Shown: positions 1-7,232 of the stretch, in pieces | Layout of the letters: each line of letters begins with the position of its first letter | Numbering within the stretch: position 1 is the first letter of the stretch | DNA from: Cyclobacteriaceae bacterium | GTDB taxonomy: Bacteria; Bacteroidota; Bacteroidia; Cytophagales; Cyclobacteriaceae | DNA: 59,689 nucleotides | Direction: 5' to 3' | Assembly: GCA_012033595.1 (NCBI GenBank) | Contig: JAAUQL010000025.1 | Coordinates: 1 to 59,689, forward strand | The notes under the pieces: generated by a model | Database searches by the model: none | What the model saw: the letters and a program-made list of their open reading frames with translations, nothing else | Told to the model about the DNA's origin: nothing | Translations under genes and position numbers: made by a program

Positions 1-306
1 ACTTCCCCAACAGAATATTTCTAAAATTTGATTTACAAGCTGTTTGGCTAAAGGCTTTTTAAGGCGGGGCGCTTTGTAGTGCATGGCCAGCTTGGCCATC
101 TGCCTGAGGTTATTTTCATGGGTGGACTTTAACCTGCCGTCAAAGACCAACTTAGGTGTAAATTCTTCACACATCGAACGAAAGCCCGCTATCTTGTTGC
201 TTCTTATAAACAGTATTTTTTGCTCATAATGTATTTGATTATAGGCATGATACTGATTTTTAGTGGAATGCTCAGGCTACCTCCCGAAAGGGAGGTTTAG
301 TTCAAC
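1..306. repeat. Recurrent cassette without a clear gene, copy A (partial, cut by window edge)
   Basis: Nearly the same sequence recurs at 3241-3543 and 4696-4998, so this is the right part of a cassette of about 510 bp. It ends in a CCTCCC-GAAA-GGGAGG hairpin (280-295) followed by GTTCAAC (300-306), as in the other copies. Read on the minus strand from about 282 to 1, this copy has an open frame of roughly 94 codons that runs off the edge and has a stop just upstream and no early start. In copies B and C small indels break the same frame. I see no confident gene in it. Confidence 0.85.
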
Positions 307-428
307 AATGTGAATAAAAATAGGCGAGATGGTAGTAAATACAACGGTTGTAGCCCGCTTCAACATCGTAACGGTTTGATAGGTTTAAAGCCCGCAATCG
401 CCTACTTTGCATATACTAAACGTAAGCT
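300..428 (+). other. attC-like recombination site upstream of the DUF1330 cassette
   Basis: The imperfect palindrome starts with GTTCAAC (RYYYAAC box) and ends near GTAAGCT (422-428, a poor match to GTTRRRY). Internal arms AGGCGA (about 323) and TCGCCT (about 398) can pair. It aligns with the better-preserved sites at 3537-3667 and 4992-5123, sharing the GTAACGGTTTGATA segment with the former and GTTGTAGCCCGC with the latter. Interpretation as an integron attC is inference. Confidence 0.5.
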
Positions 429-470
429 TTAATTGTAAGAAAAATCCTGCAAATTGATAAACAATAAATT

Positions 471-764
471 ATGAGTTATTACTTCATCGCACAGATTAAA
501 ATAAATGACATTTATGAATATCAAAAATACATCAATAAAGCGGGAGAAATTTTTAAAAAGTACAAAGGAGAGTATTTATCGGTTGACAATGGACCAAATG
601 TACTTGAGGGAGATTGGGATTATACAAGGACTGTTTTGATTAAATTTAACGACAAAAAGGATTTCGCTGATTGGTACAATTCTGATGAGTATAAGGAAAT
701 ATTAGCTTATAGATTAAAAGCTGCTGACTGTGATACCATATTGATAAAGGGATTAGATAAATAG
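471..764 (+). CDS. DUF1330 family protein
   Basis: This 97-residue protein resembles the DUF1330 family of small ferredoxin-like alpha/beta domains: it opens YFIAQIKIND and carries the W/F-rich VLIKFNDKKDFADWYNS stretch typical of the fold. The biochemical role of the family is not established. It is the first gene of a cassette and lies 11 bp before the GNAT gene, so the two are probably co-transcribed. Codon use is very AT-rich compared with the resident genes after 7371, which fits acquisition by transfer. The ATG at 471 is the natural start; no longer in-frame extension is convincing. Confidence 0.75.
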   Translation: MSYYFIAQIKINDIYEYQKYINKAGEIFKKYKGEYLSVDNGPNVLEGDWDYTRTVLIKFNDKKDFADWYNSDEYKEILAYRLKAADCDTILIKGLDK

Positions 765-775
765 AAAATTTTAAA

Positions 776-1213
776 ATGGTTCAAATATCAACTGAAAAGA
801 CAAAATTAAATATTGATTTGATACATAATTATTTATCAAAAGAATCATATTGGGCAATAGGTCGTGATATTGAGACTGTGAAACGGTCAATTGATAATTC
901 CCTTAGCTTTGGTTTATATATCGATAATAATCAAATTGGATTTGCAAGAGTAGTTACCGATTATGCTGTTTTTGCTTGGATAATGGATGTTTTTATACTT
1001 AAAGATTATAGGGGAAATGGATATGGAAAAAAACTGATGAATGCGATAATGACACACGAGGAACTACAAAATCTTCAACGCTGGGGACTTGGTACCGATG
1101 ACGCACATGGGCTTTATGAACAATTCGGATTTAAACCATTGAGTAAACCACAGAATATGATGGAGATTAAAATAAAAAATCAGCAATTAAGCTACAGTCA
1201 TGGACAAACTTAA
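776..1213 (+). CDS. GNAT family N-acetyltransferase
   Basis: This 145-residue protein shows the GNAT fold signature. The acetyl-CoA loop is DYRGNGYGKKLM (about residues 80-91, R/QxxGxG/A), and the C-terminal strand and helix LYEQFGFKPL are typical. It should transfer an acyl group from CoA to an amine; the substrate cannot be told from sequence. It sits between the DUF1330 gene and a DsrE remnant in one cassette. Its last 14 bases overlap the DsrE start, which suggests translational coupling before that gene decayed. Confidence 0.85.
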   Translation: MVQISTEKTKLNIDLIHNYLSKESYWAIGRDIETVKRSIDNSLSFGLYIDNNQIGFARVVTDYAVFAWIMDVFILKDYRGNGYGKKLMNAIMTHEELQNLQRWGLGTDDAHGLYEQFGFKPLSKPQNMMEIKIKNQQLSYSHGQT

Positions 1214-1393
1214 CATTCTATGGACAACGATTAATAAAGACACCATTTTTAATATTTTATCAATGTATGCAATTAACTCCAAGACTCATGACTGGTGGAA
1301 ACATGTTAACGTGATTGCTTAGGGTGCATCTGCTAAAATAGTTGGTTCAGATAATCAGGTACAAACTGAAATACTAGAGATGATTAATCAAGG
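1200..1393 (+). pseudogene. DsrE-family protein, truncated and with an in-frame stop
   Basis: Starting at ATG 1200 the frame reads MDKLNILWTT..KDTIFNILSMY, then NVIA-stop-GASAKIVGSDNQVQ and EILEMINQG. I recognise this as the N-terminal two thirds of a small DsrE/DsrF-like protein. Codon 41 (1320-1322) is TAG where the family has Trp (one-base change from TGG). The frame then runs directly into the repeat copy at about 1390, so the C-terminal third, including the usual cysteine-containing segment, is missing. The gene overlaps the end of the GNAT gene by 14 bp. Two independent lesions make a sequencing artefact unlikely. Confidence 0.7.
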
Positions 1394-1534
1394 AAAGTTG
1401 CGTAGTTCCTGCATTGGATCACATGTGTTTTACTTCCAAAAGCTTATGGTGGCGTATTCGATAAGCTATTGGTCATGATACTGATTTTCGGTGGAATGCT
1501 CAGCCTACCTCCCGAAAGGGAGGTCTAGTTCAAC
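1390..1534. repeat. Recurrent cassette, internally deleted copy A'
   Basis: The left part (1390-1476) matches 3107-3190 of copy B, including TTGCGTxGTTCCTGCATTGG. The right part (about 1477-1534) matches the last 60 bp of copies A-C, including the CCTCCC-GAAA-GGGAGG hairpin (1508-1523) and GTTCAAC (1528-1534). About 295 bp in between is missing, and so are the left end and its attC-like site. It abuts the truncated DsrE gene directly, so a deletion or recombination event probably created both. Confidence 0.8.
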
Positions 1535-1626
1535 ATTGTGGAAAAAATAATAGTCGCGCAAATACGCTCAACCAAAACTACTATTTTTCTACTGAGCGTT
1601 GTAGACAATTTCACGAAACACGATAA
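1528..1626 (+). other. attC-like recombination site upstream of the AraC cassette
   Basis: It starts with GTTCAAC (1528-1534). The arms AAAAATAATAGT (about 1544) and ACTACTATTTTT (about 1579) are nearly complementary and would form the stem. The right box is not clear (GATAAC near 1620). This is the weakest of the series and is placed mainly by its position after the hairpin and the GTTCAAC box. Confidence 0.4.
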
Positions 1627-1640
1627 CAACAGAAAAACAG

Positions 1641-2405
1641 ATGATATTTGACAGATATTTTCCGACTGAAAAACTAAAACCCTACATCAAGTATTTTGTA
1701 GTGTCGGAGAATGAATTGGAAAATGAATACAAAGTCTTTCCATCATCTGGACTGGTCATTGGTTTTCAATATAAAGGACAACTTACAAACATAAAAGAAA
1801 ATACAGTAAGCAAACTTAATTCAGCTGGAATAACAGGCATTACTGACCACTACAAAGTGTTTAAAAATTCGGCAGATATTGGAACTGTTTTGGTTAACTT
1901 TACCGAAATTGGTTTTACACATTTTACTTCACATCCAGCCAACGAACTCTTTAATTTAAGCCTTTCGCTTAACGACATTTTTGATAAAAACAGCATAATA
2001 GAAGTTGAAGAAAAATTAGCAATTGCCACCACTGACAAACTTCGAATAAAAACCGTTGAACAGTTTTTAGCATCCCAGCTCAAAGATATTCAAACAGACA
2101 AATTAATAGTTGAAGCCGTTAAACTTATTTACCAAAGTAATGGAACTATCCGTATTAAAGAGCTGAATGAAAAGCTATTTATCAGCCAAAGTCCATTCGA
2201 AAAGCGGTTTAGAAAAGTGGTTGGAACAACAGCCAAAAAATTTGCTTCCATTGTTCGCTTCAACACAGTTCTTGACCATCTGAGCGAAACCAAAACACTG
2301 TCCGATATCTGTTACGAAAACAATTTCTTCGACCAAGCACACTTTATCAAAGACTTCAAACAATTTACGGGCGACACTCCCGAAAATTTCAAACGCTTCT
2401 TGTAA
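1641..2405 (+). CDS. AraC-family transcriptional regulator
   Basis: This 254-residue protein has a C-terminal AraC-type double helix-turn-helix (about residues 165-254): the first helix set is IRIKELNEKLFISQSPFEKRF, and the second contains LSDICYENNFFDQAHFIKDF followed by the signature FTGDTPENFKRF. The N-terminal part is a putative ligand-sensing domain of the kind common in Bacteroidota AraC proteins. It probably controls transcription in response to an unknown small molecule. The target is unknown; the DUF1398 gene downstream in the same cassette is the nearest candidate. The ATG at 1641 lies directly after the attC-like site. Confidence 0.85.
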   Translation: MIFDRYFPTEKLKPYIKYFVVSENELENEYKVFPSSGLVIGFQYKGQLTNIKENTVSKLNSAGITGITDHYKVFKNSADIGTVLVNFTEIGFTHFTSHPANELFNLSLSLNDIFDKNSIIEVEEKLAIATTDKLRIKTVEQFLASQLKDIQTDKLIVEAVKLIYQSNGTIRIKELNEKLFISQSPFEKRFRKVVGTTAKKFASIVRFNTVLDHLSETKTLSDICYENNFFDQAHFIKDFKQFTGDTPENFKRFL

Positions 2406-2581
2406 AGAAACGATTTTTTACAATTACAGGATTATCCCTCTTTTCATCTTTGCATTGTAAACTTAATGTAAAGGCAAATGGTAAAACAATTCTAAGGTCG
2501 ACAATCATATTATTATCAAGTTTGAGCATTATGGTTGCGGGTAATTCAACAAATCGTTTAACAATTAAAAATCAAGAAAAA

Positions 2582-2971
2582 ATGTTTACAATAACACAAA
2601 TCAATTCAGTTCACCGCAAAGTAAAATCAGGGGCGGATTTTCCTTCGTATATTCAAGACCTAAAAATGTTAGATGTAACGTACTATGAAACTTTTGTAGC
2701 AGATGGACATACCGATTACTATGGAGTGAATAATTACAAAATCACATCCCCTGCAAAATATGAGATGTTAACAGTAGCCGAAAAGTCTAACGCAGAACAG
2801 TTTAAAACAGACTTAAAAATTCATCAAGACGGCAAGACTGATTATCCTACTTTTTGTTCTGAGTGTGCCATGTCAGGTATTGAAAAATGGGCGGTTTGTA
2901 CGGAAAAAATGACCTGTACTTATTATGACAAAGTAGGAAATGAAATGTTGGTGGAAGAAATTCCGAAATAA
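2582..2971 (+). CDS. DUF1398 family protein
   Basis: From ATG 2582 the 129-residue protein starts MFTITQINSVHRKVKSGADF and ends NEMLVEEIPK, matching the DUF1398 (YbcV-like) family over its whole length. The function of the family is unknown. An in-frame ATG at 2450 would add 44 residues with a hydrophobic stretch, but these do not belong to the family, so I prefer 2582. It is 177 bp after the AraC gene and is the last gene of its cassette. The conserved pair of cysteines in FCSECAMSGIEKW (about residues 91-103) is intact. Confidence 0.75.
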   Translation: MFTITQINSVHRKVKSGADFPSYIQDLKMLDVTYYETFVADGHTDYYGVNNYKITSPAKYEMLTVAEKSNAEQFKTDLKIHQDGKTDYPTFCSECAMSGIEKWAVCTEKMTCTYYDKVGNEMLVEEIPK

Positions 2972-2979
2972 ATAACTGC

Positions 2980-3037
2980 CCCCAACACTTAAGCATCGTT
3001 TTCCGGCCTTAGCCGGAATATGTGCTTGATGTTGAAC
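2980..3037 (+). other. attC-like site, short class (58 bp)
   Basis: The imperfect palindrome runs from CCCCAAC (2980-2986) to GTTGAAC (3031-3037). The outer arms are CAACACTTAAGCA and TGCTTGATGTTG; the inner arms TTTTCCGGC and GCCGGAA flank a short loop. Near-identical sites lie at 4439-4496 and 7175-7232. Length, terminal boxes and bulged stem agree with integron attC sites (known range about 57-141 bp). Confidence 0.65.
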
Positions 3038-3543
3038 TACACCGTTCGAGCTGGGATACCCTATATATGAGGGATACGATTTTTCGATTTTTGGGCAATT
3101 GAAAAAGTTGCGTTGTTCCTGCATTGGATCACCTGTGTTTTACTTCCAAAAACTTATTTTGGTGTAGCTTCGATATGCTATTGGTCATTTCTGCCGGAGC
3201 ATACATGCCCGAAACAGCATCAATAGGGCATAGCTTCGCCACTTCCCCAACAGAATATTTCTAAAATTTGATTTACAAGCTGTTTGGCTAAAGGCTTTTT
3301 AAGGCGGGGCGCTTTGTAGTGCATGGCCAGCTTGGCCATCTGCCTGAGGTTATTTTCATGGGTGGACATGATCTGCAGTCAATGACCAACTTAGGTGTAA
3401 ATTCTTCACGCATCGAACGAAAGCCCGCTATCTTGTCGCTTCTTATAAACAGTTTTTTGCTCATAATGTATTTGATAATGGGCACGATACTCATTTTATG
3501 CAGAATGCTCAGGCTACCTCCCGAAAGGGAGGTTTAGTTCAAC
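3031..3543. repeat. Recurrent cassette without a clear gene, copy B (full length)
   Basis: This 513-bp unit is bounded by GTTGAACTACACC on the left and GGTTTAGTTCAAC on the right, which are reverse complements with one mismatch over 13 bp. It is repeated at 4490-4998 (full), 1-306 (partial), 1390-1534 (deleted) and 7226-7382 (truncated). A hairpin CCTCCC-GAAA-GGGAGG (3517-3532) precedes the right box. Short open frames exist on both strands but differ between copies by frame-changing indels, so coding is doubtful. The inverted ends fit either cassette boundary boxes or a small non-autonomous element. Confidence 0.85.
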
Positions 3544-3667
3544 ACGCGGTATACGTAAGCCGGGTGAGGTGGGTAATTTTAAGTTTTGTACATCTACTCA
3601 AAATTGTAACGGTTTGATAAGTTGTAGTTTTGAAATGCCGGACTACGCATATAGCCATCCGTTAGGC
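3537..3667 (+). other. attC-like site, long class (131 bp), upstream of HEPN/MNT cassette
   Basis: It runs from GTTCAAC (3537-3543) to GTTAGGC (3661-3667), the latter a perfect GTTRRRY box. The arms GCGGTATACGTAAGCCGG and CCGGACTACGCATATAGCC pair with a few bulges. The GTTAGGC at this end is the exact reverse complement of GCCTAAC at 4439-4445, the other end of the HEPN/MNT cassette. That is what an excisable integron cassette should show. Confidence 0.65.
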
Positions 3668-3740
3668 CACATTGAGCGCCCCACAATGACAATAATTTAC
3701 TGATTTAAAATTGCTATATTGAGACTGAAAAAACTGATTA

Positions 3741-4148
3741 ATGAGTGATAATAAAACAAATATTGATGTTGACAAGATTGTAAAACATTGGATTGAGACA
3801 TCGGAGGATGACTTCAATACAATGCTGAGTTTATATAATTCAAAATCATTCGGTTGGTCATTATTTCTTGGACACATCTCAACAGAGAAATTACTCAAAG
3901 CTCTCTATGTAAAGAAATTAAAAGAGCATGCTCCTTTTATTCATAATTTGTACAGGTTAGGAGAATTAATTGGATTAGAAATGTCAGAAGAATATTCTGA
4001 CTGGCTGGATGAAATTACATCATTTAACTTAAATGCCAGATATGATGATTATAAAAAGGAGTTTTACAAGCTGAGTACTCCTGATTATACCAAAAACTGG
4101 ATAGAGAAAATTAGAATTATTCAATCATGGATAAAAGAGATGCTTTAG
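3741..4148 (+). CDS. HEPN-domain protein (toxin-side partner of a HEPN/MNT pair)
   Basis: This 135-residue all-alpha protein has a HEPN-type core: TSEDDFNTMLSLY, the helix GHISTEKLLKALYV, and FNLNARYDDYKKEFYKL (about residues 93-109). In characterised HEPN/MNT systems the HEPN protein is an RNase toxin, neutralised when its nucleotidyltransferase partner adenylylates it. The RNase motif R-x4-6-H is not visible here: Arg of NARYDDYK is not followed by His at the expected distance, so nuclease activity is uncertain. The gene overlaps the MNT gene by 22 bp, which implies co-translation. It starts 74 bp after an attC-like box. Confidence 0.85.
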   Translation: MSDNKTNIDVDKIVKHWIETSEDDFNTMLSLYNSKSFGWSLFLGHISTEKLLKALYVKKLKEHAPFIHNLYRLGELIGLEMSEEYSDWLDEITSFNLNARYDDYKKEFYKLSTPDYTKNWIEKIRIIQSWIKEML

Positions 4149-4444
4149 ATTTAGCTGTAAAATATGCAAATGCAGTAAAATCAAAATATGATTTTGTGAA
4201 AATAATACTTTTTGGTTCTTACGCAAAAGGCAACTACAATGAGGATAGCGACATTGATATTGCCGTGATTTTAAAAGACTATAATAATCTGATTGACATA
4301 CAAGTGGACTTAATGAGATTAAGAAGGAAAATTGATAGTCGGATTGAGCCACATCCATTTAGAGAAAAGGATTTTGATATAACAAATCCATTAGTTAACG
4401 AGATTATTAAATACGGGCAAGATATAAAAATCAACGTGGCCTAA
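4127..4444 (+). CDS. MNT-type minimal nucleotidyltransferase (antitoxin-side partner)
   Basis: This 105-residue protein carries the polymerase-beta nucleotidyltransferase signature: LFGSYAKGNYNEDSDIDIAV (about residues 28-47), that is GS followed by D-x-D metal ligands. Minimal nucleotidyltransferases paired with HEPN proteins act as antitoxins, in studied cases by adding AMP to the toxin. It starts inside the end of the HEPN gene. Its stop codon TAA (4442-4444) lies inside the GCCTAAC box of the next attC-like site, a very tight fit between gene and cassette end. Confidence 0.88.
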   Translation: MDKRDALDLAVKYANAVKSKYDFVKIILFGSYAKGNYNEDSDIDIAVILKDYNNLIDIQVDLMRLRRKIDSRIEPHPFREKDFDITNPLVNEIIKYGQDIKINVA

Positions 4445-4496
4445 CACTTTAGCATCGTTTTCCGGCCTTAGCCGGAATATGTGCTTGATGATGAAC
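4439..4496 (+). other. attC-like site, short class (58 bp), at the 3' end of HEPN/MNT
   Basis: It starts with a perfect RYYYAAC box, GCCTAAC (4439-4445), and ends GATGAAC (4490-4496), one base from the GTTGAAC of the sister site at 3031. The inner stem TTTTCCGGC/GCCGGAA is identical to that of the sites at 2980 and 7175. Confidence 0.65.
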
Positions 4497-4998
4497 TACA
4501 CCGTTCGAGCAGGGATACCTATATATGAGGAATCGATTTTTCGGTTTTTGGGCAAGTGAAAAAAAATCTTTTCCCGGCAGCGGAACATCAGTGTTTTACT
4601 GCTAAAACGCCATTGTATTCCGAGATCCGATAAGTTATCGGCCATCAATTGGAGCATACATGCTCGAAACAGCATCAATAGGGCATAGCGTCGCCACTTC
4701 CCCAACAGAATATTTCTAAAATTTGATTTACAAGCTGTTTGGCTAAAGGCCTTTTCAGGCGGGGCGCTTTGTAGTGCATGGCCAGCTTGGCCATCTGCCT
4801 GAGGTTATTTTCATGGGTGGACATGATCTGCCGTCAATGACCAACTTAGGTGTAAATTCTTCACGCATCGAACGAAAGCCCGCTATCTTGTCGCTTCTCC
4901 TAAACAGTCTTTTGCTCATAATGTATTTGATATTGGGCATGATACTCATTTTATGCAGAAGGCTCAGGCTACCTCCCGAAAGGGAGGTTTAGTTCAAC
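4490..4998. repeat. Recurrent cassette without a clear gene, copy C (full length)
   Basis: This second full copy of the roughly 510-bp unit matches 3031-3543. Its middle part (about 4555-4625) is closer to copy D (ATCTTTTCCCGGCAGCGGAAC) than to copy B, so the copies are mosaic. It ends with the CCTCCC-GAAA-GGGAGG hairpin (4972-4987) and GTTCAAC (4992-4998). Confidence 0.85.
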
Positions 4999-5123
4999 AC
5001 GCGGTCATAGCCAATAAGAGTTGAAATGGTATGCGAAGGGTTGTAGCCCGCTTCTACTTTCGGTGTACCTTGAAAAGTGGTTCGCCCGCAATTCCTTACT
5101 GGCCTACCGCGGGGCTGTTATCA
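4992..5123 (+). other. attC-like site, long class (132 bp), upstream of the Fic cassette
   Basis: It runs from GTTCAAC (4992-4998) to GTTATCA (5117-5123). The outer arms ACGCGGT and ACCGCGG pair; inner segments include GTTGTAGCCCGC and GCCCGCAATTCC. The right box differs by one base from the reverse complement of TGGTAAC at 6346-6352, the other end of the Fic cassette. From 5124 to 5239 I see only AT-rich leader sequence. Confidence 0.6.
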
Positions 5124-5239
5124 ACAAGCAAGAGAAACGACAGTGCAACGAATAACAAGGATATTTAACGCAAAATAAGCAACGATTAATTTGGATTTGC
5201 GAAGAATAAATGTTTGTTTCGTTGCATAAAATGCATTGA

Positions 5240-6361
5240 ATGGAGGCGTTTATACATCAAAAAGCCAATTGGCCAGAATTTACCTGGAATAGTAATGATT
5301 TCTTGGATTTGTTAAGTGAGGCAAGAAATTTACAGGGCAGACTTATTGGAAAAATGGAAACATTAGGTTTCGATTTAAGAAATGAGGCAATGCTTGATGC
5401 ATTGACTCTTGATGTATTAAAAACATCAGAGATTGAAGGAGAATTTTTAAATCCAGACCAAGTTCGTTCGTCAATTGCACGTCGATTAGGAATGGAAATT
5501 TCTGGTGCAGTTGAATCCGATAGAAATGTAGAAGGAATAGTTGAAATGATGCTTGATGCAACCCAAAAATGCTTTGACCCATTAACTGTTGATAGACTTT
5601 TTGATTGGCATGCCGCTCTTTTTCCAACTGGTAGAAGCGGAATGTATAAGATTATTGTTGGAGATTGGAGAAAAGATACAACAGGTCCTATGCAAGTTGT
5701 ATCAGGAGCTATGGGAAAAGAGAAGGTTCATTTTCAAGCACCAGACTCTGAACTAGTGGAAAAAGAAATGCTCCGATTTATAGATTGGTTCAATAATAGT
5801 AAAATAGATTTGGTAATAAAAGCATCTGTATCCTATTGGTGGTTTGTGACTATTCATCCTTTCGAAGATGGCAATGGTAGAATTACAAGGGCATTGACAG
5901 ATATGCTTCTTGCCCAGTCAGATAAAAGCAACCAACGTTTCTATAGTATGTCCGCACAGATTCGATTAGAAAGAAAAGGATATTATGAGATATTGGAGAA
6001 AACACAAAAAGGTAATTTGGACATAACCGATTGGATTATTTGGTTTCTCAACTGCTTGATTAATGCTCTAAAAGCAACAGATTCTGTTTTGACAAGAGTT
6101 TTATTTAAAGCAGACTTTTGGCAAAAACATATTGACACTACAATAAATGACAGACAACGAAAATTGTTAAATAAGTTGATGGATGGATTTGATGGGAAAT
6201 TAACATCTTCAAAATGGGCGCAGATTGCAAAATGCTCTAAAGATTCGGCAGTTAGAGATATAAACGACTTGATTAGGAAAGGAATATTACAAAAAGAAGA
6301 TGCAGGAGGAAGAAGTACAAATTACGAACTGAAAGGAATGTCAGCTGGTAACACGCAATAA
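5240..6361 (+). CDS. Fic family protein (AMPylase-type) with DUF4172 N-terminus
   Basis: This 373-residue protein has a DUF4172-like N-terminal helical domain (about 5-85), a Fic core (about 115-270) with the complete active-site motif HPFEDGNGR (206-214), and a C-terminal winged-helix-like region (about 310-365). Fic enzymes with this motif usually transfer AMP from ATP to a hydroxyl of a target protein. The N-terminal TSEIEG (62-67) fits the inhibitory (S/T)xxxE(G/N) helix of class II Fic proteins, so the enzyme probably restrains itself and needs no separate antitoxin. The target is unknown; the winged helix suggests DNA binding. The last residues overlap the attC-like site at 6346. Confidence 0.9.
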   Translation: MEAFIHQKANWPEFTWNSNDFLDLLSEARNLQGRLIGKMETLGFDLRNEAMLDALTLDVLKTSEIEGEFLNPDQVRSSIARRLGMEISGAVESDRNVEGIVEMMLDATQKCFDPLTVDRLFDWHAALFPTGRSGMYKIIVGDWRKDTTGPMQVVSGAMGKEKVHFQAPDSELVEKEMLRFIDWFNNSKIDLVIKASVSYWWFVTIHPFEDGNGRITRALTDMLLAQSDKSNQRFYSMSAQIRLERKGYYEILEKTQKGNLDITDWIIWFLNCLINALKATDSVLTRVLFKADFWQKHIDTTINDRQRKLLNKLMDGFDGKLTSSKWAQIAKCSKDSAVRDINDLIRKGILQKEDAGGRSTNYELKGMSAGNTQ

Positions 6362-6476
6362 ACATAAGCTTGGGGATATAGGTGTATCTAAGTTTTGTAC
6401 ATTTACTTCAAAACATAACGGCTTGACTAGTTGGAGCTTGGAAATCCCTGCCTCCGCATATTGCCATCCGTTGGCG
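6346..6476 (+). other. attC-like site, long class (131 bp), between Fic and barrel cassettes
   Basis: It runs from TGGTAAC (6346-6352) to GTTGGCG (6470-6476). The arms AACACGCAATA and TATTGCCATCCGTT and the inner GCTTGGGGA and TCCCTGCC pair imperfectly. The centre (AAGTTTTGTACAT, then AACGGCTTGA) is homologous to the site at 3537-3667. Here no 510-bp repeat is present, so two gene cassettes are separated by one attC-like site alone. GTTGGC at its end is complementary to GCCAAC at 7176-7181. Confidence 0.65.
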
Positions 6477-6522
6477 GTAATAATGACAGACGACACAACC
6501 TACATTAAATAAATGATAAAAT

Positions 6523-7164
6523 ATGAAAAGGACAGGATTATTACTAATCGGATTGACAATTGCAATTTTGACAAACGGACAAACAATAAAAATTCAAGGA
6601 GGGACATCAATTTCTAAACTTGATTGGCAGTTGAAAGGGCTCTCTTTGTATAATAAGACATTGATTGGATATTCAATTTTTGCTGGATTAGATTATCTTG
6701 ATAAGCAATATTTTAATTTGTCAACAAACATCGGGATAATTAGAAAAGGAGGTAAAGATGAGATTGTGCTTACTGACCAATTTGGAGAATTAACTAGACA
6801 GATAAATACTGAAAAACCAACTTTGGATTATTTGTCAATTAACACCATGATTGATTTGAAATACAGGATTAAAGAGACTGTTTCGCCATTTATAAGTTTA
6901 GGGCCTCGATTTGATTATTTGGTGGGTAGAAGTAAGCATTTTGACAGTCTTGAAGAGATTGATGAATTAAAAAGCACATCGATTGGATTAATACTTGGTG
7001 GAGGATTAAAATACGACATTTCAAATCTTCAATTCGGATTACGAGCGGATTACTATTTAGATTTCACAAAAGTTGCGGATTGGACGATTGAAAACACGGG
7101 GAATGGTGGAGAAGTGACAGTAAATACCTTTACAATAAACTTTACACTTGGATATAAGCCATAA
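6523..7164 (+). CDS. Outer-membrane beta-barrel protein
   Basis: This 213-residue protein has a cleavable signal peptide (MKRTGLLLIGLTIAILTNGQ) followed by alternating hydrophobic strands ending in NTFTINFTLGYKP, typical of small outer-membrane barrels of the PorT-like class in Bacteroidota. It probably spans the outer membrane; the role is unknown. It is the only gene of the last cassette in the array. The AT-rich codon use resembles the other cassette genes and differs from the neighbouring resident genes on the opposite strand. Confidence 0.75.
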   Translation: MKRTGLLLIGLTIAILTNGQTIKIQGGTSISKLDWQLKGLSLYNKTLIGYSIFAGLDYLDKQYFNLSTNIGIIRKGGKDEIVLTDQFGELTRQINTEKPTLDYLSINTMIDLKYRIKETVSPFISLGPRFDYLVGRSKHFDSLEEIDELKSTSIGLILGGGLKYDISNLQFGLRADYYLDFTKVADWTIENTGNGGEVTVNTFTINFTLGYKP

Positions 7165-7174
7165 TAATTACTGG

Positions 7175-7232
7175 TGCCAACACTTAAGCATCGTTTTCCG
7201 GCCTTAGCCGGAACATGTGTTTGATGTTGAAC
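7175..7232 (+). other. attC-like site, short class (58 bp), last of the array
   Basis: It is near-identical to the sites at 2980-3037 and 4439-4496: left box (T)GCCAAC (7175-7181), inner stem TTTTCCGGC/GCCGGAA, right box GTTGAAC (7226-7232). The left box pairs with GTTGGC at 6470, the start of the barrel cassette. Confidence 0.65.

Noticed and set aside
3288-3494. Opposing open frames in the repeats (both strands, copies B and C)
   Set aside because: They appear only because of small indels, differ between copies and have no domain character.
3031-3543. Repeat unit as an insertion sequence or MITE
   Set aside because: It has short inverted ends but no visible target duplication and no transposase. 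The ends are better explained as cassette boxes, though this is not excluded.
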